From: Nocardiopsis endophytica
GTDB lineage: Bacteria > Actinomycetota > Actinomycetes > Streptosporangiales > Streptosporangiaceae
Assembly: GCF_027706725.1 (NCBI RefSeq)
Contig: NZ_JAQFWQ010000064.1
Span: 1-40,350, forward strand
Reading direction: 5' to 3'
DNA: 40,350 nucleotides
Part shown: one piece after another, positions 1 to 7,484 of the stretch
How positions within the stretch are numbered: the first letter of the stretch is position 1
Layout: every line of letters begins with the position of its first letter
The notes under the pieces: model-generated
What the model was told of the DNA's origin: nothing
What the model saw: the letters and a program-made list of their open reading frames with translations, nothing else
Database searches by the model: none
Translations under genes and position numbers: made by a program

Positions 1-292
1 TGTCCTTGCCCGGGGGTCCGGGTCGGCTTGCCGGTGACGGTCCTCGGGGTGGCTCCGATCTGGGGATTGTCTTTCGGTGGGGTGGCCTCTGGCTGCCTGT
101 GGGGGGTGGTCGTGTTCGGCGGGGATGACTTCGCTCGGCGGGTCAGTGTCCTTGCCCGGGGGTCCGGGTCGGCTTGCCGGTGACGGTCCTCGGGGTGGCT
201 CTGACCTGGGGATTGTCTTTCGGTGGGGTGGCTTCCGGCTGCCTGTGGGGGGTGCTCATGTTCGGCGGGGGTGACACCGCTCGGCGGGTCAC
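1..292. repeat. Two tandem copies of a 146-bp repeat
   Basis: Bases 1-146 and 147-292 are near-identical direct repeats that differ at scattered positions. Each copy begins TGTCCTTGCCCGGGGG and ends near CTCGGCGGGTCA. The unit is not a multiple of three, so a reading frame would shift between copies, which argues against a coding repeat. The first copy begins at the window edge, so the array may continue to the left. No function is recognised. Confidence 0.9.
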
Positions 293-601
293 CGTCCTGC
301 TCCGGGGCCGGGTCGGCCTGTCGGGGCCGCCATCCCGCGTGGTGGGACCGCCGCCTGGAGTTCGTCCGGTGCCGTCTTCGCCGCGCCGGGGGCCTCCGGG
401 GTGGCATGAGTCACCCCCGGCGGAGAATTTCGCCTGATATGTCGCCTGGTGTCCGGTTCCGGACTGAGGGGTGAAATGGTCGCTCCACCCCCCGTGAAAA
501 GGGGGCCCAGAACCCCTTGTACCGTGCCCTGCGAGGATCGGACCCGGTTGCGGGAGGCGCGCAGCCGCAGGGGTTTTCGCATCCGTCCTACGGGTGTGTG
601 A
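293..601. other. Intergenic stretch without a recognised gene
   Basis: It begins with a degenerate remnant of a third repeat copy (about 293-325, containing GGCCGGGTCGGCCTGTCGG) and then runs into the leader region of the conservon operon. Long open frames on both strands here are the usual by-product of very high GC content. I see no RBS-supported start and no recognisable protein. Confidence 0.6.
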
Positions 602-619
602 ATTGCGTGTGGACGCAAT
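602..619. promoter_or_regulatory. 18-bp palindrome upstream of the conservon promoter
   Basis: The sequence is ATTGCGT-GTGG-ACGCAAT, with perfect 7-bp arms and a 4-bp centre. It lies directly upstream of the proposed -35 box at 625-630 and about 80 bp before cvnA. The position suits an operator for a dimeric regulator. The regulator is unknown. Confidence 0.5.
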
Positions 620-624
620 GCATA

Positions 625-654
625 TTGTCCACAGCACGACCGGAGAGGTCGTAT
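625..654 (+). promoter_or_regulatory. Candidate promoter of the conservon operon
   Basis: TTGTCC at 625-630 and TCGTAT at 649-654, 18 bp apart, form a plausible vegetative-type promoter about 45 bp upstream of cvnA. Prediction by eye only. Confidence 0.35.
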
Positions 655-699
655 CGTGATCCCTGTTGCCGATCCGCCCCCATGCGACCGAGGACTGCG

Positions 700-2670
700 A
701 TGTCTGAATTTCCCCCGACCGTCGCGGGCGTCCCCGGGGAGCCGCCGGCGCTGGGCGAGGACCCCGACGCCGATCTGAGCGGGATCCGCTCGGTCCACGT
801 GTGGATCTCCCTGCTCCCCGCCCTGCTGGTCGCGGCCGTCGCGGCCGTCGCCGTCGCGGCCCTGCTCACCGCGTCCCCCACGGACATGACCGCGGCGGTG
901 GTGCTCATCGCCGCCGGCGCCTGCGCCGCCCTCGTCCTGGCCGGAGCGGTCCTGCTGGCCGAGCGCGCCACCACCAGGGTGCAGCGCGCCGCGGAGGCCC
1001 TGCGCCGCCGCAGCGAGCGCACCCGCGGCGCCCTGATGCAGCTGTCCGCGCGCGTCGAGCGCGGCGAGGACGTGCGGCCGGTCGCCGAGTCCGGACTCCC
1101 CTCCGGCGGCGACGCCTTCGCCCTCCTGGCCCACGAGCAGCGCGCGGCCCTGACCGCCGCCTGGAACACCGCCGTCCGCGCCCACCGGGCCCACCTCGCC
1201 CGGCAGGGCGGCGTGGAGGCGACCGCCCCGGCCGCCCCGCCCGCCCCGGAGCGCCCCGCGGCCCCGTCCCCCGCGCCCCCCGCCGTCCGGGCCGAGGCGG
1301 CGCCGGAGGCGCAGGGCCACCGCGCCCCGGCCGCCCCCGGCGCGCCCGCCCCGAACCTGGGCACCGGGCAGCAGGTCGAGGTGTTCGTCAACGTCGCCCG
1401 GCGGATGCAGTCCCTGGTGCACCGCCAGATCGGCCTCCTCGACGAGCTGGAGGCCCAGGTGGAGGACCCGGACCTGCTCAAGGGCCTGTTCACCATCGAC
1501 CACCTCGCCACCCGCATGCGCCGCCAGTCCGAGAGCCTGGCCGTGCTCGGCGGCGCCTCCTCCCGGCGGCGCTGGAGCCGCCCGGTCAACCTCTACGAGG
1601 TGCTGCGCTCGGCCGTCGCCGAGGTCGAGGACTACTCCAGGGTCAAGGTGGTCCCGCCCTCCGGCGGCACCCTGGCCGGCGGCGCCGTCGTCGACGTCAT
1701 CCACCTCATCGCCGAGCTGGTGGAGAACGCCACCAAGTTCTCCCCGCCGCGCACCCGGGTGCTGCTGCGCACCGAGGAGGTCGGTGCGGGCATCGCGGTC
1801 GAGGTGGAGGACCGCGGCCTGGGGGTCCCGCCCGAGGAGCGGCGGCGGATGAACGAACTGCTCGCCGAGCCCGACCGGGTCGACATCGGCGAACTGCTCC
1901 GGGACGGCCGCATCGGGCTGTTCGTGGTGGCCGCCCTGGCCCGCAAGCACGGCGCCCGGGTGCAGCTGCAGACCAGCGTCTACGGCGGGACCCTGGCCGT
2001 GGTCGTGCTCCCGTCCGCGCTGCTGGGGACGGCCGAGGAGCGTCCGCGGCGCAGGCCCGTCCAGGAGGCGGCGGAGCCCGCGGCCCCGGCGCGGGCCCCG
2101 GAGGGCGCCGCCGCAGGGCGGTCGGCGACCGGAGGGCGGCGCGCCGCCGAGGTCCCGGCCGCCGCCCGGTCCACGTCCCCCAGGGAGGCCGTCGCCGTGC
2201 AGGACCCCACCGACCCCGTACCGCCGAACCCGTCCCCCTCCCCGGGGCCGGAGCCCGCCCCCGCCCCGATGCCCTCCGCGCGGTCGTCGGTGGTCGCATC
2301 GGCGTTCGAGCGCGCGGGCGTCGCCCGGCCCGCTCCGCCCCCGCCCCCGTCCGGGAACGCCGTCGGCCCCGGGGAGCGCCCGGCGCCGGCGCCCGGGGCC
2401 CCGGAGCCCGCCCCCGCCGCCCCCTCCGCTCCCGCGGCGCCGCCGGACAACGCCGAGCGGCCCCCGCTCCCCGAGCGCCAGGTCCAGGAGAGCCACGCCC
2501 CCGAACTGCGCCGTTCCGCCGAAGGCGCCCCCGGCGACGCCGCCGCCCCCGGTGCGGCCGCCGCGGGCGCCCCCGGTGACGACGTCCCGACGCTCGGCCT
2601 GATGGCCGCCTACCAGGGAGGGTTCCGCCGCGCGGAGCAGGAGGGCGGTGACGGCACCCCCGCCTCCTGA
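700..2670 (+). CDS. cvnA: Conservon CvnA-type membrane histidine-kinase-like ATPase
   Basis: This is the sensor component of an actinobacterial conservon, a membrane-associated complex that signals to a small GTPase. The 656-residue protein has two predicted membrane segments (about 34-57 and 64-88), a linker, and a GHKL ATPase domain. The N-box (ELVENATKF) is near 338-346, the DRGLG box near 371 and the G2 region (GRIGLFVV) near 403. The last 210 residues or so are Pro/Ala-rich and probably disordered. ATG 700 is chosen because GAGG lies 6-7 nt upstream; an in-frame ATG at 682 would add six residues. It is first in the order cvnA-B-C-D, which makes the assignment firm. The sensed signal is unknown. 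Confidence 0.9.
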   Translation: MSEFPPTVAGVPGEPPALGEDPDADLSGIRSVHVWISLLPALLVAAVAAVAVAALLTASPTDMTAAVVLIAAGACAALVLAGAVLLAERATTRVQRAAEALRRRSERTRGALMQLSARVERGEDVRPVAESGLPSGGDAFALLAHEQRAALTAAWNTAVRAHRAHLARQGGVEATAPAAPPAPERPAAPSPAPPAVRAEAAPEAQGHRAPAAPGAPAPNLGTGQQVEVFVNVARRMQSLVHRQIGLLDELEAQVEDPDLLKGLFTIDHLATRMRRQSESLAVLGGASSRRRWSRPVNLYEVLRSAVAEVEDYSRVKVVPPSGGTLAGGAVVDVIHLIAELVENATKFSPPRTRVLLRTEEVGAGIAVEVEDRGLGVPPEERRRMNELLAEPDRVDIGELLRDGRIGLFVVAALARKHGARVQLQTSVYGGTLAVVVLPSALLGTAEERPRRRPVQEAAEPAAPARAPEGAAAGRSATGGRRAAEVPAAARSTSPREAVAVQDPTDPVPPNPSPSPGPEPAPAPMPSARSSVVASAFERAGVARPAPPPPPSGNAVGPGERPAPAPGAPEPAPAAPSAPAAPPDNAERPPLPERQVQESHAPELRRSAEGAPGDAAAPGAAAAGAPGDDVPTLGLMAAYQGGFRRAEQEGGDGTPAS

Positions 2671-2837
2671 GGCGTGCCCCCGTCACGCCCGCAGTGCCCC
2701 CGGTACGCCCGCAGTGCGGCCGTCCCCTCCGCCCGCGCCCCGCGGGCGGCACCCCGGGCCGCCCGCCGGGCGCCCGGGCCGGAACGCCCGCCCGATCTTT
2801 CGAGTGCCCCGTCCCTCTTGAAAGTGAGTCCCACACG

Positions 2838-3272
2838 ATGGTGAGCCCTGCGCCCCCGGGTCCGGATTCGGACCTCGCCTGGCTGCTGAGCGGCCTGGTC
2901 CAGCGCGTCCCGCACACCCGCAGCTCCGTCCTGCTGTCCTCGGACGGCCTCACCAAGGCCGCGCACGGCCTGGACCGCGAAGGCGCCGAGCAGCTCTCGG
3001 CCATCGCCTCCGGGCTGTTCTCCCTGGCCCGCGGGACCGGCGTGCGGTTCGGCGACGGCGACGCGGTCCGCCAGGTCGTCGTCGAGCTGGACACCTCGCT
3101 GCTGTTCGTCGCCTCCGCCGGGTACGGCTCGGTGCTGGCGGTGCTGGCCGGCCGGGAGGCCGACGCCGGCGTCCTCGGCTATGAGATGTCGCAGCTCATC
3201 AAGAGCGTGCGGCCCTTCCTGGCCACCCCGGCCCGGTCGGGCGCCGACGGCGCGGGCGGCCATGGCCGCTGA
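2838..3272 (+). CDS. cvnB: Conservon CvnB-type roadblock/LC7 protein
   Basis: A 144-residue roadblock/LC7-fold protein of the kind that modulates the partner GTPase (CvnD) in conservons. The roadblock core covers roughly residues 8-125 and includes SSVLLSSDGL and the glycine-rich GYGSVLAVLAGREAD stretch. It lies 167 bp after cvnA, and its stop overlaps the start of cvnC by 11 nt, so B and C are probably translationally coupled. The ATG is preceded by GTGAG only, a weak ribosome-binding site. An upstream extension in frame is Pro/Gly-rich and not conserved-looking, so it was left out. Confidence 0.88.
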   Translation: MVSPAPPGPDSDLAWLLSGLVQRVPHTRSSVLLSSDGLTKAAHGLDREGAEQLSAIASGLFSLARGTGVRFGDGDAVRQVVVELDTSLLFVASAGYGSVLAVLAGREADAGVLGYEMSQLIKSVRPFLATPARSGADGAGGHGR

Positions 3273-3630
3273 AGACGAGCCCCTCATCGACGAGGACGCC
3301 GGACGCCTGGTGCGCCCGTACACGGTGAGCAACGGCCGCACCGCCCCCACCCGCAGGCTGGACCTGATGTCGCTGGTGGCCTCCACCGGCCGGGTGGGCC
3401 AGGCCGACCTGACCCCCGAGTACGCCCGCACCCTGCGGCTGTGCAAGGGCCCGACGTCGGTGGCCGAGGTGGCCGCGCACCTGCGGCTGCCCGCCGCGGT
3501 CACCAAGGTCCTGCTGTCCGACCTGGTCGACGCCGGGGCGGTGGCCGCCCAGGCGCCGCGCCCGGCCGCCGACCCCTCCGACAGACGCCTACTGGAGATC
3601 CTGCTCGATGGCCTACAGCGACGGCTCTGA
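3262..3630 (+). CDS. cvnC: Conservon CvnC-type DUF742 protein
   Basis: A 122-residue DUF742 protein, the third conserved conservon member. The motif LVRPYTVSNGRT near residues 16-27 is typical of the family. The C-terminal half looks like a winged helix (VAEVAAHLRLPAAVTKVLLSDLVDAG). Family members bridge the kinase-like protein and the GTPase; the exact biochemical role is not established. It overlaps cvnB by 11 nt and cvnD by 23 nt. Confidence 0.88.
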   Translation: MAAEDEPLIDEDAGRLVRPYTVSNGRTAPTRRLDLMSLVASTGRVGQADLTPEYARTLRLCKGPTSVAEVAAHLRLPAAVTKVLLSDLVDAGAVAAQAPRPAADPSDRRLLEILLDGLQRRL

Positions 3631-4183
3631 CCCGTTCCCGACCGCCGTCAAGGTCCTGGTCGCGGGCGGCTTCGGGGTCGGAAAGACCACCTTCATCGGC
3701 TCCGCCAGCGAGATCGAGCCGCTCAGCACCGAGGAGCTCATCACCGCGGCCAGCGCGGGCCACGACGACCTGCGCGGGGTGGAGGACAAGACGACCACCA
3801 CGGTGGCGTTCGACTTCGGCCGCATCACCATGGACCCCGGGCACGTGCTGTACCTGTTCGGCACCCCCGGACAGGACCGGTTCTGGTTCATGTGGGACGA
3901 GCTGTCCAACGGGGCGCTGGGCGCGGTCGTGCTGGCCGACCCGCGGCGCCTGCAGGACTGCTTCTCGGCGGTCGACTTCTTCGAGCACCGCCGCATCCCG
4001 TTCCTGGTGGCGGTCAACGAGTTCGACGGCGCCTACCGGTACACCCCCGAGGAGGTGCGCTCGGCGCTCAAGCTCGGCGCGGGGACCCCGGTGCTCACGT
4101 GCGACGCCCGCGTGGCCCGCTCGGCCACCGAGGTGCTCATCGGGCTCGTCCGCCACCTGATCACCGTCCCCGTCTCGCCCTAG
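3608..4183 (+). CDS. cvnD: Conservon CvnD-type small GTPase
   Basis: A 191-residue Ras-like GTP-binding protein, the output of the conservon complex. The P-loop GGFGVGKTT is at about 20-28. The G3-like segment is GTPGQDRF (DxxG replaced by TPGQ, as usual in this family) and the G4-like segment is VNEFDG. The start overlaps the end of cvnC by 23 nt, so expression is coupled. Conservon GTPases have been linked to antibiotic production and development in streptomycetes; a link to this cluster is only inferred from proximity. Confidence 0.9.
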   Translation: MAYSDGSDPFPTAVKVLVAGGFGVGKTTFIGSASEIEPLSTEELITAASAGHDDLRGVEDKTTTTVAFDFGRITMDPGHVLYLFGTPGQDRFWFMWDELSNGALGAVVLADPRRLQDCFSAVDFFEHRRIPFLVAVNEFDGAYRYTPEEVRSALKLGAGTPVLTCDARVARSATEVLIGLVRHLITVPVSP

Positions 4184-4207
4184 AAACCCTGCCGAACGGA
4201 GTCCCCC

Positions 4208-4789
4208 GTGACCGACGCATCCGAAGGACACATCATCGTCCCCGAGGACCAGGAGGCCGCCGACCGGGTGGCGCGCCTGGACGAGCTGGGCCTGGGCGAC
4301 CGGCCCGACGCCGAGTTCGACGCCTTCGCCCGCGAGCTGGCCCAGGCGGCCGGAGCCCAGTTCGCGATGGTCAACTTCATCAAGGAGGACCACCAGTACT
4401 TCGCCGGCCTGTACGTCTCCGACAGCGCCCAGGGCGGGTCGGTGCTCAGCACCGAGGCCAGCGCCGCCGACACCCCCGACCGGGTGATGGAGCGCGACCA
4501 CGGGTACTGCCCGCACGTGGTGGCCCGCCGCCTGCCGCTGGTGCTGGACGACGTGTGCGACTACCCGCGCTTCGCCGGGAACCCGGTGGTCGACGAGATC
4601 GGCATCCGCTCCTACATGGGTGCGCCGCTGATCGACCGGGACGGCACCACGCTCGGCACGATCTGCGTGGTCGACCGGGAGGCGCGGCCGTGGGGGCGCC
4701 CCGGCCTGGAGCTGATCAAGGAGCGCGCCGCCGAGCTGATGGAGATGGTCCACCGGCGGTCCGGGGCCCAGCAGGGCGCCGCCGAGTAG
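4208..4789 (+). CDS. GAF-domain protein following the conservon
   Basis: A 193-residue protein consisting almost wholly of a single GAF domain (about residues 30-175). Typical family features are a partially buried hydrophobic core, an RDHGYCPHVV segment, and the end motif GTICVVDREARPWG. There is no output domain, so it may be a ligand-binding or redox-sensing accessory to the conservon. GTG 4208 lies 24 bp after cvnD in the same operon, and ACGGAG upstream provides a ribosome-binding site. The ligand cannot be told from sequence. Confidence 0.8.
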   Translation: MTDASEGHIIVPEDQEAADRVARLDELGLGDRPDAEFDAFARELAQAAGAQFAMVNFIKEDHQYFAGLYVSDSAQGGSVLSTEASAADTPDRVMERDHGYCPHVVARRLPLVLDDVCDYPRFAGNPVVDEIGIRSYMGAPLIDRDGTTLGTICVVDREARPWGRPGLELIKERAAELMEMVHRRSGAQQGAAE

Positions 4790-4801
4790 CAGGGAACGGG
4801 A

Positions 4802-4828
4802 GGAGCGCGGTGCGGTGCACCGCGCTCC
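4802..4828. terminator. Bidirectional terminator hairpin
   Basis: Perfect 12-bp stem GGAGCGCGGTGC / GCACCGCGCTCC with a 3-nt loop. It sits between the convergent GAF gene and the acyl-CoA dehydrogenase gene. There is no U-tract, as is common in high-GC actinomycetes. Confidence 0.8.
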
Positions 4829-4874
4829 CCTGCCGTCCGCCCCGCCGTGCCGACCGCGGCGGGGCGCCCCGTGC

Positions 4875-6074
4875 TCAGGGCGCCGCGTACTCCGGGGCGA
4901 AGGGCGCGGCCAGCTTCTCCGACCACTGCCCCTTTGCGGTGCCCAGCCCGAACTCGGCCAGCCGCAGGAGCTGGATGTCCGAGGTCCCCGCGGGGGCGAA
5001 GATGTGCTGGGCGTCGCGCACGTACCGCTCCAGCGGGCGGTCGGTGAACAGCCCGCAGGCGGCGTGCACCTCCATCGCGTCGCGGGCCGAGTCCAGGGAC
5101 GTCTCGACGTTGACGAGCTTGGCGTTCATCAGCTCGGCGTCGCAGGGCATCCCGTGGTCGAGGAGGTGGACCGCGTGGTAGAGGGCGATGCGCGCGGTCA
5201 TCAGCCGGGACCGCATCCGCCCCAGCTTGATCTTGATGTTGGGCAGCTCGGCCAGCGGCCTGCCGTAGCGCTCCCGCTCGGAGGCGTAGGCCAGGGTCTC
5301 GTCGACGATGGCCTGGTGGATTCCGAGGGAGACCGCGGCGAGGTTGGCGCGGCCGTACAGGACGCTCGAGGAGTAGGCGACCGGCAGGCCGTCCCCCTCC
5401 TCGCCGAGCCGGTTGGCGGCGGGGACCCGGCAGTCCTCGAAGACCAGCTCTCCGAAGCTGAAGCCGTGCAGCCCCATGGAGGGGACGTGCTCGCCGAGGG
5501 AGAACCCGGGGCGGTCGGCCTCGACCAGGAACGCGGACAGGCCCTTGGACCCGGGGCCGGTGCGCACCACGACCCCGTGCAGGTCGCCGACGTGGCTGTT
5601 GCCGACGAAGACCTTGCGGCCGTTGAGGATGTAGTCGTCGCCGTCGCGGACGGCGGTGGTGCCCATGCCCAGCACGTGGCCGCCGGACTCGGGCTCGGTG
5701 ACGGCGATGGTGGGAAGGCAGCCGCCCGCGGCGATCGACGGCAGCCAGGCCCGCTTCTGGGCCTCGTCGCCGAAGTGCACGATCTTGGCGACGCCGAGCT
5801 GGGAGGCCTGGACCATGGCGCCCATCGCGCCGCTCACGCGCGAGAGCTCCTCGATGATGACGGTCTTGGCCAGGTGGCCCAGGCCCATTCCGCCGTGGCC
5901 GGTATCGATGGTCACGCCGATCCAACCCTGTTCGGCGATCCGGCGCGACAGTTCATATTGGACGGTTCGGGAGGCCTCCATCTCCGGGACAAGGGGGGCC
6001 ACTTCGGCTTCCGCGAATGCTCTGACCTCTTTTCGCAGACGCTCGTGCCGTTCCGTGGTGAACGGTTCGACCAA
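4875..6074 (-). CDS. Acyl-CoA dehydrogenase family protein lacking the catalytic Glu
   Basis: A 399-residue protein with the full acyl-CoA dehydrogenase fold: helical N-terminal domain, beta domain with AVTEPESGG (124-132) for FAD and substrate, and C-terminal helices with ERYGRP (268-273). The usual catalytic base is absent. The MCAD-type position in the YEGT motif reads PAGT (Ala362). The isovaleryl-CoA dehydrogenase-type position reads YGRAN (Gly241). It may therefore be a flavin oxidase, a monooxygenase or a binding protein instead of an alpha,beta-dehydrogenase. A TTG start is inferred, with GAGGAG 7 nt upstream. It is a monocistronic neighbour of the PKS cluster, and membership is uncertain. 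Confidence 0.82.
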   Translation of the reverse strand: MVEPFTTERHERLRKEVRAFAEAEVAPLVPEMEASRTVQYELSRRIAEQGWIGVTIDTGHGGMGLGHLAKTVIIEELSRVSGAMGAMVQASQLGVAKIVHFGDEAQKRAWLPSIAAGGCLPTIAVTEPESGGHVLGMGTTAVRDGDDYILNGRKVFVGNSHVGDLHGVVVRTGPGSKGLSAFLVEADRPGFSLGEHVPSMGLHGFSFGELVFEDCRVPAANRLGEEGDGLPVAYSSSVLYGRANLAAVSLGIHQAIVDETLAYASERERYGRPLAELPNIKIKLGRMRSRLMTARIALYHAVHLLDHGMPCDAELMNAKLVNVETSLDSARDAMEVHAACGLFTDRPLERYVRDAQHIFAPAGTSDIQLLRLAEFGLGTAKGQWSEKLAAPFAPEYAAP

Positions 6075-6492
6075 GGGGGTCTCCTCATGCGTGGATCGAC
6101 GGTGCGTCGGGGGGTGCGCACAACGGGAAGGCCTGAGCCCCAGGGGATCCAGGGTCTTCAGGCCCTACCGGGAGATCATCTTGATTTCCACGGAAGAGAA
6201 ACACAAGGCCTTGGCCTCCTTTGCCTATCGGACAGCGCCCGTGAGAGGTCTCACGTTTCGTTCGGAGCCATTGGCGGTACACCGGTGAATTGTCACCCGG
6301 AAAAATGCTGTGGACCTGCGGCAATCCACTTCGGTGTCCACGGGGCCCATGCCCTCGGACGACGGGGCGCGGAGGGGGAGCCGCCGGGGACGGCGACGTC
6401 CGGTTCCCGGCGGGGAGGGGGCCGACAGCACAGGGGGCGAAGGGGCGGCCCGGACACGGAAGGCCCGCCCCGGCGGGGGCGGGCCCAGAACG
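6075..6492. other. Intergenic region between the dehydrogenase and tRNA-Ser genes
   Basis: It must contain the promoter of the minus-strand dehydrogenase. A TTGTGC box occurs on the minus strand at about 6117-6122, but its -10 partner is weak. It is less GC-rich than its surroundings around 6180-6310. I see no supported gene. Confidence 0.5.
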
Positions 6493-6581
6493 CGGAGGGT
6501 GTGGGATTCGAACCCACGAAGCCCGGTCAAGGGCTTGGCGCTTTTCAAGAGCACTGCACTAGGCCGCTATGCGAACCCTCC
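6493..6581 (-). tRNA. tRNA-Ser (anticodon UGA)
   Basis: On the minus strand a 7-bp acceptor stem pairs GGAGGGT with ACCCTCC and is followed by discriminator G. The anticodon loop CTTGAAA gives UGA and is closed by GTGCT/AGCGC. A long class II variable arm pairs AAGCCC...GGGCTT. The T arm reads GTGGG TTCGAAT CCCAC. It is 89 nt long, as expected for tRNA-Ser, and CCA is not encoded. A TAGCAT -10-like box lies upstream on the same strand at 6641-6646. tRNA genes are common integration sites, but no integrase or attachment repeat is visible. Confidence 0.95.
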
Positions 6582-6720
6582 GTGAGCGCGGTCGCCGACC
6601 CCCGGGGCCCGGCCTCGCGGGCGGCCCGCTCTCCGCGCTCATGCTAGCTCACGCTCCGCACCGCCGTCGCGGCGGGAGCCGCGCCCCCGGCGCACCGGAG
6701 GCCCCGGGCCGGAGCGGGTC

Positions 6721-7389
6721 TCAGGCCCAGCGGGTCCGCACCGTCAGGCACCACATGTCCCGCGCGGTCACCGCCGCCACCGCCAGGGTCGCCGCGAAGG
6801 CGGCCGAGCCGGTCCACCATTCGACCGCCTGCACCGAGTCGGCGACCCGCACCGCCAGGAACAGCAGGGTGGCCGCGATCGCCACCAGCAGCGCCAGGCC
6901 GCCTCCGACCGCCTCGCCCTTGGGCAGCGGCAGCCCCCGCGCCGCGCTGCGCCGGTTGCGCAGCGCGGTCACCGCGGACATCGCCAGCGCGATCCCCGTC
7001 GCCACCGCCAGCAGGTCCTGCACGGTGTCCATCGGGCCGGGAGCACCGTCCCACGGGTCCACCGGCGCCAGCAGCCATGCCACCGTCCACAGGCCCCCGA
7101 GCAGCGGGACCGAAACCAGCACCCGGACGGCCACCGAGACGGCCCTCATGTCCGCGGCCACCCGGGAGAACTCCTCGGCCAGGGCGGCGGCCGGCCCCCA
7201 TTCGCGCACCGCGGCGCGCTCGGCCCCTTCCCGGTCGGGGTGGTCGCCGGCGAGGTCCTCGGCCAGGCAGAGCAGTCCGTCGCGGGTCTCCTCCAGCACG
7301 CGGCGGCGCCAGAGCAGCGGCCCCTTCAAACGGCCGCCCAGCTCCGCGATGTAGGCGTCGACAGGTCCGGTCGCATCCACCAGTCCCAT
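6721..7389 (-). CDS. Small four-helix membrane protein with permease-prefix-like N-terminus
   Basis: A 222-residue protein. The soluble N-terminus (about 1-75) resembles the short helical prefix found ahead of permeases and in PadR-associated membrane proteins (VDAYIAELGGRLKGP, then a helix-turn-helix-like packing segment). Four hydrophobic segments follow, at about 85-105, 120-140, 155-175 and 188-208. Function is unknown. ATG 7389 has GGGGG upstream; a GTG at 7422 would add 11 residues. It is downstream of and co-directional with the acyltransferase genes (95-bp gap), but nothing ties it to polyketide synthesis. Confidence 0.7.
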   Translation of the reverse strand: MGLVDATGPVDAYIAELGGRLKGPLLWRRRVLEETRDGLLCLAEDLAGDHPDREGAERAAVREWGPAAALAEEFSRVAADMRAVSVAVRVLVSVPLLGGLWTVAWLLAPVDPWDGAPGPMDTVQDLLAVATGIALAMSAVTALRNRRSAARGLPLPKGEAVGGGLALLVAIAATLLFLAVRVADSVQAVEWWTGSAAFAATLAVAAVTARDMWCLTVRTRWA

Positions 7390-7484
7390 GGGAACCCCCG
7401 ATGCCCCCTCGGAGGGGCACACGCGCCGTCAGGTCGGTTCAAAAGTAACGGCGGGACCCCGTGAAGTCGAAGCCCGCGCAACCC

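Noticed and set aside
1-292. Possible CRISPR or mobile-element end
   Set aside because: The 146-bp units are contiguous and there is no transposase, terminal inverted repeat or spacer structure.
289-2496. 735-residue minus-strand open frame opposite cvnA
   Set aside because: It is low-complexity Gly/Arg/Pro sequence of the kind produced by the antisense strand of high-GC genes; the plus strand encodes a recognisable CvnA.
6493-6581. Integrated element at tRNA-Ser
   Set aside because: No integrase and no repeated tRNA 3' fragment were seen in the window.
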